DNA of 64,000 bases. It comes from Heyndrickxia acidicola (GTDB taxonomy: Bacteria; Bacillota; Bacilli; Bacillales; Bacillaceae_C). The position numbers and the translations under genes were made by a program. Within the stretch, counting starts at the first letter, position 1. Every line of letters starts with the position of its first letter. A model generated the notes under the pieces. It was not told the DNA's origin, did not search any database, and worked only from the letters and a program-made list of their open reading frames with translations. The stretch is taken from assembly GCF_001636425.1 (NCBI RefSeq), contig NZ_KV440953.1, positions 1,686,847 through 1,750,846 on the forward strand. Direction: 5' to 3'. Below, one piece after another: positions 17,990 through 27,281 of the stretch.

Positions 17990-18986
17990 CCCCTCCGCCG
18001 CGTGCAATGATAATTTCTCCACTATCTTCTAGTCTTCTTATAATTGAGACAATTCTAGACTGGGCTTCTTCTACATCTTTTAACCTGACTGGTCCCATGT
18101 ATTCCATTTCTTCTTTTAAAGTTTCTACCATTCGGCTGGACATATTTTTAAAGACAATTTCTTTGACTTCTTCCCCTGATACTTTGAGGGATAATAGAAG
18201 ATCTTCATTTTCACACTCTCTAATAACTCTTTGAATAGAGCGGTTATCAAGTGTGACAATGTCTTCAAATACAAACATTCTTTTCTTTATTTCCTCAGCT
18301 AGTTCAGGATCCTGTATTTCAAGTGCATCCAATATCGTTTTTTCTGTAGCGCGGTCTACCCCATTTAGCACTTCCACAACTGCTTCAATTCCTCCAGCCT
18401 GTGTAAAGTCTTGAGTAACAGTTGAGGATAATTTTCTTTCTAGGATAGACTCGACTTCATTGATAATCTCAGGAGAAGTCCCTTCCATTAAGGCGATTCT
18501 CCTGGCAATATCGGCCTGTACATCCTGAGGAAGCTCAGAAAGAATTTGTCCAGCTTTTTCAGGATCTAAATAAGATAATATCAAGGCAATTGTTTGAGGA
18601 TGCTCATTCTGAATAAAGTTTAAAATTTGTCCAGCTTCCGCTCTTCTCGCAAAATCAAATGGCCTTACTTGAAGCGATGAAGTTAATCGATTAATAATGG
18701 TTGCTGCTTGATCAACTCCTAGCGCTTTTTCAAGAACCGTCTTTGCATAACCAATACCGCCCTGTGAGATATAATCCTGGGCCAAGGCTAAATTATGAAA
18801 TTCATCAAGAATATCTTCTTTTGTATCGGAGTCAACCTTTTTTACTGCTGAAATTTCAAGTGTTAATTTTTCAATTTCTTCTTCCGTAAGATGTTTATAA
18901 ATAGAGGCAGATACATCTGGACCAAGAGAGATGAGAAGGACTGCAGCTTTTTGTTTTCCGGTTATACCCTTTTCTTTGATTGCCAT
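17973..18986 (-). CDS. fliG: Flagellar motor switch protein FliG
   Basis: The C-ring protein that contacts the stator and the MS ring. The 337 residues show the FliG N domain (GKQKAAVLLISLGPDVSASI), the middle domain with EHPQTIALILSYLDPEKAG (about 125-145), and the C-terminal torque domain with charged residues (EDIVTLDNRSIQRVIRE) and LKEEMEYMGPVRLKDVEEAQ. It lies between fliF and fliH with a 12-base gap to fliF. Confidence 0.97.
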   Translation of the reverse strand: MAIKEKGITGKQKAAVLLISLGPDVSASIYKHLTEEEIEKLTLEISAVKKVDSDTKEDILDEFHNLALAQDYISQGGIGYAKTVLEKALGVDQAATIINRLTSSLQVRPFDFARRAEAGQILNFIQNEHPQTIALILSYLDPEKAGQILSELPQDVQADIARRIALMEGTSPEIINEVESILERKLSSTVTQDFTQAGGIEAVVEVLNGVDRATEKTILDALEIQDPELAEEIKKRMFVFEDIVTLDNRSIQRVIRECENEDLLLSLKVSGEEVKEIVFKNMSSRMVETLKEEMEYMGPVRLKDVEEAQSRIVSIIRRLEDSGEIIIARGGGDDIIV

Positions 18987-18998
18987 TTCTGATCCTCC

Positions 18999-20600
18999 TT
19001 ACTCCTCTGATATCCACGTTCTTAAGAGCTTAGCAAACTCATCCGGCTTTTCTTTAGCCATTCGCTCCAGCTGTTTTTTCCTCATAGTCGTTTCAGTTTC
19101 CTGTTCGATATTAATATCCGGTATATTAAATGTTTCTCGGTCAACCACTTGTTCTAAATCGTAATCTTCCAAATTTGTTTTTCTTCGAGAGCGTAGTAAA
19201 AAGAACACTAAAAGACCAATAATTAAAAGTAGTCCCCCTCCAACTGCATATATCCACCAGGGAATACCGCTTGAAGTGCTAGTAGAGGTTGTGAGTTTTC
19301 CATTAAATGGTTCAACAGATACAGCAATCTTACTTTGAACAGCTGAATTGGATAAATTCGTTCCTTCTGACTTATCAATCGATGTCGATACAATCGTTGA
19401 TAATATATTCTTTATATCGTTTACCCTTGAAGCAGGCAGTGATTGCGGATCTTTTGGATTTGGCGGTTCTACCATAACCTGAATACCTAAATCCCTTATT
19501 TTATAGGGGCTTTCCACAATCTGCCTGTGAATTTTATTCACATCATAGTTAACGGTATCCTGAATCTTCTCGTAATTGCCATTAGAATTATTACCACCGG
19601 AAACATAAGAACTGGTCGTTGTATCAGTTGAAGATCCTGAAGTGGGAACTCCACCTGCTGCAGCACTTCCGTTACCTGTAAATGTTTCGGTTATTTTTTG
19701 GGCGCTGACCGCAATTCCCTTCATATTTTTTTGATCAACAGGGGTAACAATGTTTTCATCTTGTTTTTCCTGGGTGAAATCTATATCGGCAGTGACACTT
19801 GCAACCACCTTGTCATATCCCATCATAGTGCCCAGCATACTCTGGACTTGCCTTTGAATATCACGTTCTATTTCATGTCTCGCATTCATTTGCTGTGTAA
19901 ATTCATTGCTTACAGAATTATCGCTATTATTTAAATCGTAATACTCAAAATTTTGATTCATTATGACGATATTATCAGTGGGAAGATTTGGAACGCTTTT
20001 TGATACAAGATGGTACAACGAATTAATCTGTTTTTGATCAAGGTCCACTCCTGGTTTCAACGTCAAAACAATAGAAGCTGACGCCTGCTGTGTCTGATCA
20101 TTTACAAAAACACCTTTATCCGGCATGTTAATCATAACTTTCGCCTGTGAAACACCGTCAATTTGTTCAATTAAATTCGACAGCTCCGTTTGCATTGCAT
20201 CAAGCTTAAGAACATTAAATTGATTATCCGTCATTCCAAAACTGGCATTCTGGCTAAAGAAGGAATAATCAATACTCCCTGATTTGGGAATCCCATTTGC
20301 AGCAAGCTGTACTTTTAACGCATTCACATCCTGTTCAGGAACTTCGATGGTTTGTCCGCCATCTGTCAATAAGGACTTCGTTCCTTGCGAATCCAAGGTC
20401 TGCTTTATTTGACCCGCTTCATCAGGCTTAAGATTGCTGTATAACGGAACCATTGTGGTCCTGGTTGAGAAATAGGTGAACCCTCCAATCAGGAGGAACA
20501 GAAATAAAAATAAGGAAATTGAAATAGTTTTCTGCTTTTTCGTCCTGCTTTTCCAGTAATCTACTATTTTTATAAAGTTTGCTTTAAGTCTTTCTATCAT
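18999..20600 (-). CDS. fliF: Flagellar MS-ring protein FliF
   Basis: A membrane ring that forms the base of the flagellum and binds FliG. The 533 residues have transmembrane helices near 27-45 and 442-467. YscJ/FliF ring-building motifs lie between them (TMVPLYSNLKPDEAGQIKQT, PEQDVNALKVQLAANGIPK), with a low-complexity S/G/T linker around 310-340. A cytoplasmic FliG-binding tail ends LAKLLRTWISEE, as expected for the family. Confidence 0.96.
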   Translation of the reverse strand: MIERLKANFIKIVDYWKSRTKKQKTISISLFLFLFLLIGGFTYFSTRTTMVPLYSNLKPDEAGQIKQTLDSQGTKSLLTDGGQTIEVPEQDVNALKVQLAANGIPKSGSIDYSFFSQNASFGMTDNQFNVLKLDAMQTELSNLIEQIDGVSQAKVMINMPDKGVFVNDQTQQASASIVLTLKPGVDLDQKQINSLYHLVSKSVPNLPTDNIVIMNQNFEYYDLNNSDNSVSNEFTQQMNARHEIERDIQRQVQSMLGTMMGYDKVVASVTADIDFTQEKQDENIVTPVDQKNMKGIAVSAQKITETFTGNGSAAAGGVPTSGSSTDTTTSSYVSGGNNSNGNYEKIQDTVNYDVNKIHRQIVESPYKIRDLGIQVMVEPPNPKDPQSLPASRVNDIKNILSTIVSTSIDKSEGTNLSNSAVQSKIAVSVEPFNGKLTTSTSTSSGIPWWIYAVGGGLLLIIGLLVFFLLRSRRKTNLEDYDLEQVVDRETFNIPDINIEQETETTMRKKQLERMAKEKPDEFAKLLRTWISEE

Positions 20601-20648
20601 TCCAAGCCTCCGGGATAAAATATTTCTGGTTCATTCCCTTAGTAGAGG

Positions 20649-20963
20649 TTAAACCTGCATGTTCATCATTTGTTGATAAGCATCGACTACTTTATTTCTA
20701 ACTTCCAGGGTGGCCTGTAATGTTACACTTGCTTTTTGAGCAGCAATCATGACCTGATTAATATCTACGTTGTCTCCATTTGCAAACTGCTGTGTCAGGT
20801 TATCTGAGTCTACTTGTGTTTGATTCACATTATTGAGAGCATTCTTGAAAAGATCGCTAAAATTCTGGGTGTTTACAGTAGAATTATTATTTGATGGAAT
20901 ATTATTTGTTTGCAACGGACTTAAAAGATTAGCAGCAATCGAAGTAATATTTTGAACAGCCAT
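20649..20963 (-). CDS. fliE: Flagellar basal-body junction protein FliE
   Basis: A rod-base protein joining the MS ring to the rod. The 104 residues end with the FliE domain: INQVMIAAQKASVTLQATLE and VRNKVVDAYQQMMNMQV. Length and the helical C-terminus are typical. It is 17 bases downstream of flgC and 48 bases before fliF. Confidence 0.95.
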   Translation of the reverse strand: MAVQNITSIAANLLSPLQTNNIPSNNNSTVNTQNFSDLFKNALNNVNQTQVDSDNLTQQFANGDNVDINQVMIAAQKASVTLQATLEVRNKVVDAYQQMMNMQV

Positions 20964-20980
20964 TTTAGTCGGCCTCCTAT

Positions 20981-21436
20981 TTATTTACCAATATCTAAAG
21001 CCTTCATCATCATGTCTTTATTTGCATTAAAAGCTGTTACATTGGCTTCATATGATCGGGTGGTGCTCATTAAATCTACCATTTCCTTGGTAGGATCTAC
21101 ATTTGGAAGTTCTACATAGCCATTTTTGTTAGCGTCTGGATTTGTGGGGTCGTATTCCATTTTGAAAGGTGTTGGATCTTTAATGATTTTTGCTACCTGA
21201 ACACCCCCAGATGCATCGGATTGATTCATTGCTGAATCCAAAAAAGAAGAAAAGGATGACGAAGAGGATTTAGGTTCCAAAACAACTTCTTCCCTCTGGT
21301 ACGGCTGCCATTTTCCATTTATCAGCTGACTTCTAGTAGTATCCTGATTTGCCATATTAGAGGATATAACATCCATTCGTAACCGCTGTGCTGTTAATGC
21401 CGATGCTGATATATCCATACTGCTAAAAAGCGACAT
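20981..21436 (-). CDS. flgC: Flagellar basal-body rod protein FlgC
   Basis: A proximal rod subunit. The 151 residues have the N-terminal rod motif SALTAQRLRMDVISSNMANQ and the C-terminal matching helix MVDLMSTTRSYEANVTAFNA. GYVELPNVDPTKEMV is the family's conserved centre. It starts two bases after the flgB stop, so the pair is probably translationally coupled. Confidence 0.96.
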   Translation of the reverse strand: MSLFSSMDISASALTAQRLRMDVISSNMANQDTTRSQLINGKWQPYQREEVVLEPKSSSSSFSSFLDSAMNQSDASGGVQVAKIIKDPTPFKMEYDPTNPDANKNGYVELPNVDPTKEMVDLMSTTRSYEANVTAFNANKDMMMKALDIGK

Positions 21437-21438
21437 GA

Positions 21439-21831
21439 TTAACTTCCTCCTTTAATGACCATTTGAAGTGTCTGAAATTCATCACTCATACGGCTGACCA
21501 GAGTGTTATAGTAAATTTGATTTGTAGCCATATCAGACATTTCTTTATCAATATCCACACTATTGCCATTACTATTGTAATCAACATTTTGCTGAGTAGT
21601 AACAGCATAAGGCTGAGCGCTTGTATCAAAAGAAAAATCCCTTGGGTCAGTAATCTTCGTTGTAAACTGGGAATTAACAGCATCGGATAATGCATTTTGA
21701 AAACTAACATCTTTAGCTTTGTAGTTAGGCGTATCAACATTGGCTATATTGTCAGATATAACCTTTTGTTTTTGTGAAGCATACCCAATTGCATTTTCTA
21801 AAGATGAAAAAGTACTTGAAAAAATATCCAC
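21439..21831 (-). CDS. flgB: Flagellar basal-body rod protein FlgB
   Basis: A proximal rod subunit and the first gene of the fla/che operon. The 130 residues include SQKQKVISDNIANVDTPNYK and the C-terminal helix with NTLVSRMSDEFQTLQMVIKG. A putative SigA promoter lies at 21894-21923, giving a leader of roughly 55 bases. The region between this gene and codY has no other evident gene on the minus strand. Confidence 0.96.
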   Translation of the reverse strand: MDIFSSTFSSLENAIGYASQKQKVISDNIANVDTPNYKAKDVSFQNALSDAVNSQFTTKITDPRDFSFDTSAQPYAVTTQQNVDYNSNGNSVDIDKEMSDMATNQIYYNTLVSRMSDEFQTLQMVIKGGS

Positions 21832-21854
21832 TCCACTATCCCCTTAACCATTTT

Positions 21855-21884
21855 TTATGACAAATTTCCTTTTTTTGTGACAAA
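21855..21884 (-). promoter_or_regulatory. Two direct TTTGTCAYAA boxes in the fla/che leader
   Basis: On the minus strand TTTGTCACAA (21884-21875) and TTTGTCATAA (21864-21855) lie 20 bp apart, about two helical turns, between the putative -10 and the flgB start. Each resembles the Spo0A box TTTGTCRAA except at one position. The repeats are seen directly; regulator identity is inference, and another DNA-binding protein is equally possible. Confidence 0.4.
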
Positions 21885-21893
21885 ATCATTATT

Positions 21894-21923
21894 ATTTTAC
21901 AACTCTTCCATATATATTGTCTA
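21894..21923 (-). promoter_or_regulatory. Putative SigA promoter of the fla/che operon
   Basis: Minus-strand -35 TAGACA (21923-21918), 18-bp spacer, -10 TAAAAT (21899-21894). It stands about 60 bases upstream of flgB. In B. subtilis this operon has a SigA promoter here; I see no clear SigD-type promoter. A weak CodY-like sequence (about 10 of 15 matches) lies just upstream, too weak to call. Confidence 0.6.
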
Positions 21924-22340
21924 TGTACTTTTTAATTTCTGATAACAATTCAGGTCTTTATCCCCATAAAACATATTAATATTTCCTATAATGCCATGCT
22001 TATACATTTATTCCTGCATTTCTACTCATTTATCTAACTATGATTAGCTGCCCACTACCGATCGTTCTGCTGCTTATAAATTACTCATTTACATAACTAA
22101 AATAAAATAAGTATGTTTAATTTAATATGCTTAAACCACATTCAACTTAATCTGTCATAGGTTAAAACACCTTATTCTTTCTCTTTTTTAAGGATTCATA
22201 AATATAAGCGGGAAAGGAACAACAAGGGTATAGTTTTAATAGATGCGGTAGTAGGATTCAGTGGTAATTAAAAAATAAAAGAAGAAATGATTATATTAAT
22301 GGGGTGTTATTCCTTTTTAAAGTAATTAAGGAAAGGAAAA
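21924..22340. other. AT-rich intergenic region, nothing recognised
   Basis: Part of the 780-base gap between flgB and codY. It is AT-rich, has stops in all frames, and shows no recognisable RNA or repeat. Distal regulatory sites for fla/che may lie here but cannot be assigned by eye. Confidence 0.5.
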
Positions 22341-22415
22341 ATGTTATTAGATTTACGAAGGAGAAGTGATGACAGGAGATTTTCGATGAGGGGTGCTGTA
22401 CTGCTCACAGTATAG
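22341..22415 (+). CDS. Possible 24-residue basic peptide
   Basis: A short plus-strand frame starts ATG at 22341 with a purine-rich AAGGAAAGG four bases upstream. It encodes an Arg-rich N-half (LLDLRRRSDDRRFS) and a short apolar end (GAVLLTV) before TAG. It lies in an otherwise gene-free interval, divergent from fla/che. No family is recognised and chance is a real possibility. Confidence 0.2.
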   Translation: MLLDLRRRSDDRRFSMRGAVLLTV

Positions 22416-22489
22416 AGAATTCCACCTAAAAAGCTACGCTTATAAAGCAATATAGCATAGGATTAATTCACTAAAAAAGTAAATATATA

Positions 22490-22536
22490 ATTAATAAAAA
22501 TGAACCAGTTCCCGAAAAAATGTCGAGAACTGGCTG
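22490..22536 (-). terminator. Rho-independent terminator after codY
   Basis: Minus-strand inverted repeat CCAGTTCTCG...CGGGAACTGG (22533-22524 and 22514-22505, one G-T pair) with a 9-base loop, followed by a T-rich run (TTCATTTTTATT). It lies about 80 bases beyond the codY stop and would end the xerC-hslV-hslU-codY transcript. Confidence 0.85.
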
Positions 22537-22611
22537 TAGTCCATTTCTTCAAGTAGATATATTTCATCCGTCTATTTGAAAGATAAAGATTACTTATTAA
22601 TACTTATAATA

Positions 22612-23391
22612 TTAGTTTGATTTAAGTTTTTCCAATTCGAATAGGAACTTATCATTTAAAACTTTGATATAGGTTCCTTTCATACCAAGGGAACGGGATT
22701 CAATTACTCCGGCACTTTCAAGCTTTCTTAAGGCATTGACGATAACCGAACGGGTAATTCCAACCCTGTCAGCGATTTTTGATGCTACTAATAAGCCTTC
22801 CTTGCCATTAAGCTCTTCAAAGATGTGTTCGATTGCTTCTAGTTCACTGTAAGAAAGTGAGCTGATTGCCATTTGTACAACCGCTTTGCTTCTTGCTTCT
22901 TCTTCTATTTCCTCAGCTTTTTCACGAAGAATTTCCATCCCAACAACTGTTGCACCATATTCTGCAAGGATTAGATCATCATCATGGAATTTTTCGTTTA
23001 AACGGGCAAGGATTAATGTTCCCAATCTTTCACCACCGCCAATGATCGGCACAATCGTTGTAAGGCCGCTCGTGAAAAGGTCTTTATTTTCAACTGGGAA
23101 AGCTGTATATTCACTTTCTACTCCAAGATTTGAAGAAGTTACATTAATATTAAATAGACTATTTGTATACTCTTCAGGGAACTGACGATCTTCAAGCATT
23201 TTCTTCATACGGTCATTTTCAATCTGCTGGTTGATGGCAAAACCCAAAAGCTTCCCTCTTCTGCTCACAACAAAGATATTTGCTTCAATTACATCACTTA
23301 ATGTTTGAGCCATTTCTTTAAAGTTAACTGGTTTTCCCGCTGCTTTTTGCAGCATCGCATTAATTTTTCTGGTTTTGTCTAATAAATTCAT
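22612..23391 (-). CDS. codY: GTP- and branched-chain amino acid-sensing repressor CodY
   Basis: The global nutritional regulator of low-GC Gram-positives; binds ILV and GTP and represses amino acid, motility and competence genes. It has an N-terminal GAF domain starting [20 protein letters not shown] and a C-terminal winged helix ([20 protein letters not shown], about 205-225). The ATG at 23391 has AGGAGG seven bases upstream and gives 259 residues, the family's length; an upstream in-frame ATG adds 11 unconserved residues. It is last in the xerC-hslVU-codY cluster. Confidence 0.97.
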   Translation of the reverse strand: MNLLDKTRKINAMLQKAAGKPVNFKEMAQTLSDVIEANIFVVSRRGKLLGFAINQQIENDRMKKMLEDRQFPEEYTNSLFNINVTSSNLGVESEYTAFPVENKDLFTSGLTTIVPIIGGGERLGTLILARLNEKFHDDDLILAEYGATVVGMEILREKAEEIEEEARSKAVVQMAISSLSYSELEAIEHIFEELNGKEGLLVASKIADRVGITRSVIVNALRKLESAGVIESRSLGMKGTYIKVLNDKFLFELEKLKSN

Positions 23392-23659
23392 CTTGCTTCC
23401 TCCTAATGGACACGTTTGTCTCATCTAAATTTCGATTATTTTGTAAAGGAGTTGTTTTCGGTTATTGTAACTAAAGCAAATAATGCAAAAAGGTCACCAT
23501 CTTCACTGATAATGCTATGCTTATCTCTGTTGTACCCTTTAGGTCATATCCTAAACAACTGCCATTTCTTCAGTGGAACGAAAATTTGTTCCGTTTATTC
23601 TTACCATGCAAATCGCCGAAAAGCGAACCGCAAAGCGCAGGCATTCATTCGAGTGCACA

Positions 23660-25084
23660 CTATAAGATAAATTGGCTTAAATCTTTGTTCTTTGAAATGG
23701 CACCAAGCTTCTCATCGACATACTGAGGAGTTATTGTGATCTTCTCCATTGTAATATCAGGCGCCTCGAAAGATAAATCTTCAAGCAATTTCTCTAATAT
23801 GGTGTGTAAGCGTCTTGCCCCAATGTTATCTGTATTCTGGTTTACTTCATACGCCATTTCTGCGATTCTGGTTATAGCTTCGTCAGAAAATTCAATTTGT
23901 ATACCTTCCGTCTCCAATAATGCAATATATTGTTTAATTAAAGCATTATCCGGTTCTATGAGAATTTTATAAAAGTCATTTACAGATAATTTCGCCAACT
24001 CCACTCTGATTGGGAATCTGCCCTGCAGTTCAGGAATTAACTCAGAAGGCTTTGCCATATGAAATGCACCGGCTGCAATAAATAGAATATAATCTGTTTT
24101 GACTGACCCATATTTTGTTACAACCGTAGACCCTTCAACTATTGGCAGTATGTCACGCTGAACACCTTCTCGTGAAACTTCTGCGGAAGACGAATTGCCG
24201 CTTTTGCTGACAATCTTGTCGATTTCATCTATGAAGACGATTCCTGTTTGTTCTGCCCGATAGACCGCTTCCTGCGTAACCTCATCCATATCAATAAGTT
24301 TCTGAGCCTCTACATTCGTTAGAACCTTACGTGCTTCTTTTACAGGAAGTTTTCTTTTTTTCTTTTTCTTAGGCATTAAGCCTCCTAAAACATCCTGCAT
24401 GTTCATGCCCATTTGTTCCATTCCGGAGCCCTGAAGCATATCAAACATGGATGGAGGAGCTTCTTCCACTTCGATGCTGACCATTTCGTCTTCTAATTCG
24501 CCATTTTTTAGTTTTTCAAGAAGGCTTTTCTTCAGTTCCTTTTTTGAAGCATCCTCGGAAATATCTTCATCTTCTTCAACAGGAGAAGAATTGTTGTTAT
24601 TTCCAAATAGCATTTCAAAAGGATTTTTGTAGTTAGCTTTCTTTTTGCCTGGAACGAGCAATTCCACAAGCAGCTGGTTTGCACTTTCTTCTGCCCGCTC
24701 TTTGACATCCGAAATTCTCTCTTCTTTTACGAGACGGACGGACGTTTCTACTAAGTCGCGGATCATGGATTCCACATCGCGGCCGACATATCCAACTTCT
24801 GTAAACTTCGTTGCTTCTATTTTAACAAATGGAGCACCAACCAGCTTGGCAATTCTCCTGGCAATTTCCGTCTTACCAACACCTGTTGGACCAATCATCA
24901 GAATATTTTTAGGAATTACCTCTTCACGCAATTGCTCGTCTAGCAAGCTACGCCGATAACGATTCCTTAATGCGACTGCAACAGCACGTTTTGCATCTTT
25001 CTGACCGATAATATATTGATCTAAACGCTCAACAATTTGTCTTGGTGTTAAGTTCATATATTTATTTGGCTTAAATGATGACAA
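23660..25084 (-). CDS. hslU: ATP-dependent protease ATPase subunit HslU (ClpY/CodX)
   Basis: An AAA+ unfoldase that feeds substrates to HslV. It contains [17 protein letters not shown], Walker [10 protein letters not shown], a charged I domain of about 150 residues with poly-Lys (KKKKKRKLP), Walker [10 protein letters not shown], and the C-terminal [21 protein letters not shown] with terminal LSQFIL. I chose TTG at 25084 because AAGGAG precedes it by 8 bases. A GTG at 25093 abuts the SD, and an ATG at 25057 has none. Confidence 0.94.
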   Translation of the reverse strand: MSSFKPNKYMNLTPRQIVERLDQYIIGQKDAKRAVAVALRNRYRRSLLDEQLREEVIPKNILMIGPTGVGKTEIARRIAKLVGAPFVKIEATKFTEVGYVGRDVESMIRDLVETSVRLVKEERISDVKERAEESANQLLVELLVPGKKKANYKNPFEMLFGNNNNSSPVEEDEDISEDASKKELKKSLLEKLKNGELEDEMVSIEVEEAPPSMFDMLQGSGMEQMGMNMQDVLGGLMPKKKKKRKLPVKEARKVLTNVEAQKLIDMDEVTQEAVYRAEQTGIVFIDEIDKIVSKSGNSSSAEVSREGVQRDILPIVEGSTVVTKYGSVKTDYILFIAAGAFHMAKPSELIPELQGRFPIRVELAKLSVNDFYKILIEPDNALIKQYIALLETEGIQIEFSDEAITRIAEMAYEVNQNTDNIGARRLHTILEKLLEDLSFEAPDITMEKITITPQYVDEKLGAISKNKDLSQFIL

Positions 25085-25192
25085 GCTGCTCACTCCTTAT
25101 TGTTCAGCTTATTTTTTAAGGCAATTAAAAACGCATGTTCACGGTTTTAGAAAGTAAATGTCTATTAACTTCACCATCGCATTCAGAAGCTT

Positions 25193-25735
25193 TTAAAGCT
25201 CTTCCACGATAATATTGGAGTTGGTATAAACACATATATCTGAGGCAATTTTCAAAGCTGCTTCAGCAATCTCCTTTGCAGAAAGCTTATCACCTGCAAA
25301 TTGCTTTAATGCCCTTCCAGCAGACAAAGCATAATTGCCGCCGGAACCGATAGCTAAAATGCCGTCATCGGGTTCAATGACTTCTCCTGTACCCGAAATG
25401 AGCAGCAGGCTGTTTTCATCCATGACAATTAACATCGCTTCAAGCTTGCGAAGGATTTTATCACTTCTCCATTGTTTTGCAAGTTCAACAGCCGCCCTCG
25501 TTAAATTCCCATTATACTCCTGAAGCTTCCCTTCAAACATTTCGGATAAAGTAAATGCATCTGCCACTGACCCTGCAAAACCGGCAAGTACCTTTCCGTT
25601 AAAAAGTTTTCTTACCTTTTTAGCCGTATGCTTCATTACAACTGCATTTCCGAACGTAACCTGGCCATCCCCTGACATTGCACATTTCCCATCATGTTGG
25701 ACGGCAAAAATCGTAGTAGCATGAAAATCGCCCAT
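25193..25735 (-). CDS. hslV: ATP-dependent protease peptidase subunit HslV (ClpQ/CodW)
   Basis: The proteasome-like peptidase of HslUV. The 180 residues from the ATG at 25735 contain [37 protein letters not shown] and [16 protein letters not shown]. The N-terminus is MGDFHATT, so Ser2 of the B. subtilis CodW protein is not present. Catalysis would need the Thr pair after propeptide removal. It lies 39 bases downstream of xerC and before hslU. Confidence 0.95.
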   Translation of the reverse strand: MGDFHATTIFAVQHDGKCAMSGDGQVTFGNAVVMKHTAKKVRKLFNGKVLAGFAGSVADAFTLSEMFEGKLQEYNGNLTRAAVELAKQWRSDKILRKLEAMLIVMDENSLLLISGTGEVIEPDDGILAIGSGGNYALSAGRALKQFAGDKLSAKEIAEAALKIASDICVYTNSNIIVEEL

Positions 25736-25774
25736 TCTCTTCAATCCCTTCAATACTAATTTAAACAGGAATAT

Positions 25775-26677
25775 CTATGCTCTTGGATGATGCGACAAAT
25801 AGGTCTTCCTTAAATGTTCCTTTGTTACATGCGTATACACCTGAGTTGAGGAAAGATTTGCATGCCCCAGCAGTTCTTGAACAGTTCTTAAATCAGCACC
25901 GTTATTCAGCAAATGGGTAGCAAATGTATGCCTCAGCATGTGGGGGTGCATTTTACCTGTTAGTGCCGCCTTTTCAATCATAGTGTTTAAGATATGACGG
26001 ATACCCCTTACCGTTATAGGAGTTCCACGGTAATTAACAAAAAGATACGGATGATCATGCGCCTTATTCATTAGCCTTTGTCTGGACTCATTTATGTAGG
26101 TTTTTAATGCCTCATTCGCAAAAGAACCAAAAATAACAATGCGTTCTTTTCTGCCTTTGCCTTTTACAAGGATCGTATCGAAGTCAAGATCTATATCTTT
26201 AAGTGTAATATTTGCACATTCACTGACCCGAATACCCGTAGCATATAATATTTCGAGCAATGCTTTATTACGCTGGTCTATCTCACTAGTTCCGCTGCAC
26301 ACATCAAATAATTTTTCCATTTCTTCTTCATAAAAAAATTTAGGCACCCGCAAGTGCTTTTTGGGCTGCGAAAGAAGAGCAAAAGGATTATCATCCACAA
26401 TTTGCTCGCGCATGAGAAATTTATAGAAGCTTCGAAGACTGGATATTTTCCTGGCCAAAGTAGCCCTGCTGTATTCTTTTTCAAATAATTGAGTCAGATA
26501 AAGTCTGGCATCAAAGTATTCGACATCTTTAAGGGAATGAAGATTTTGTTCATTCATAAATAAAAATAAATGCTCAATGTCTTCCTGATAATATTGAATC
26601 GTATACTCAGAGTAATTTTTCTCAATTTGAATGTATTCGATAAAAGAATGTAGACAAGTTTTTCCAAATAGATCCAT
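25775..26677 (-). CDS. xerC: Tyrosine recombinase XerC (CodV)
   Basis: Resolves chromosome dimers at dif together with XerD. The 300 residues have a SAM-like N-terminal core-binding domain. A catalytic domain follows, with Arg150 (ATGIR), His246 and Arg249 (HMLRH), His272 (ELLGH) and nucleophile Tyr281 (QVYTHV). All catalytic residues are visible. It is the first gene of the codY cluster; trmFO, which normally precedes it in Bacillus, is missing. Confidence 0.95.
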   Translation of the reverse strand: MDLFGKTCLHSFIEYIQIEKNYSEYTIQYYQEDIEHLFLFMNEQNLHSLKDVEYFDARLYLTQLFEKEYSRATLARKISSLRSFYKFLMREQIVDDNPFALLSQPKKHLRVPKFFYEEEMEKLFDVCSGTSEIDQRNKALLEILYATGIRVSECANITLKDIDLDFDTILVKGKGRKERIVIFGSFANEALKTYINESRQRLMNKAHDHPYLFVNYRGTPITVRGIRHILNTMIEKAALTGKMHPHMLRHTFATHLLNNGADLRTVQELLGHANLSSTQVYTHVTKEHLRKTYLSHHPRA

Positions 26678-26690
26678 TTTAACACCTCAC

Positions 26691-26731
26691 AAGGGCTACT
26701 AAATAGTATCACAATTCAGTAGCCCTTGCAA
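26691..26731 (-). promoter_or_regulatory. xerC-hslVU-codY promoter framed by a 10-bp inverted repeat
   Basis: Minus-strand -35 TTGCAA (26731-26726), 17-bp spacer, -10 TACTAT (26708-26703). A perfect inverted repeat, AAGGGCTACT (26691-26700) and AGTAGCCCTT (26718-26727), brackets the -10. The predicted RNA start lies inside the repeat, so it looks more like a DNA operator than an RNA terminator; no T-run follows it. Promoter elements are moderate matches. Confidence 0.45.
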
Positions 26732-27229
26732 TCAATCTTACAAATTTTTCTTAAAGTTTTGAATTGTTTCTAATAGTTGATAATCAGGCGGTAAAAATCT
26801 TTAGTTTTCATGTATTATTTTCACTGGAAACGAAGAAACGATTTAGCTTTTGCAATGGCAGAAAGTCTTTCTACATATAGATTGTTATTGCTTACCGCTC
26901 CAATCATCAGAGCAATCCTAAATAGAAATATAAATATTCTTCCCCAGCGATATGGCGAAGCTAACTAATTGCACATTTTGGTGTTGTGCAGGATTCTTTA
27001 TTCTGGCGAATGTTAAGCTATGAACCATTTAAGAAATATGCCAAGCTTGTCAATTCAGGGTTAGCCACCCAAAATTGTTAATAGCTCGCATTATCCTTCC
27101 GTTTTTCTGTTGATACAGCCTTTATCTCTTTTTAATACATTTTGTCCCTTATGCATTTTACAATACATAATGAAATATGAAAAGGAAAATACTTCTCAAG
27201 CGTGTTAACAGGTTTATCCATATTTTTTT
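26732..27229. other. Intergenic region lacking the expected trmFO
   Basis: About 600 bases separate xerC from topA. In the typical Bacillus order trmFO (gid, about 435 codons) sits here. I see no FAD-binding motif or other TrmFO segment in any frame; the sequence is AT-rich with frequent stops. Either the gene has moved or it has been lost. Confidence 0.6.
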
Positions 27230-27265
27230 ATTTGAAAGGAAAAAGAGTGAGGGGCTCTCACTCTT
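27230..27265 (-). terminator. Rho-independent terminator after topA
   Basis: Perfect 8-bp stem AGAGTGAG/CTCACTCT (27244-27251 and 27257-27264) with a 5-base loop. On the minus strand it is followed by TTTTTCCTTTC. It lies 17 bases downstream of the topA stop. Confidence 0.9.
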
Positions 27266-27281
27266 AACAGATCACTAAAGA

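Noticed and set aside
21939-21955. CodY-like box upstream of the fla/che promoter
   Set aside because: Only about 10 of 15 positions match the consensus, too weak in AT-rich DNA.
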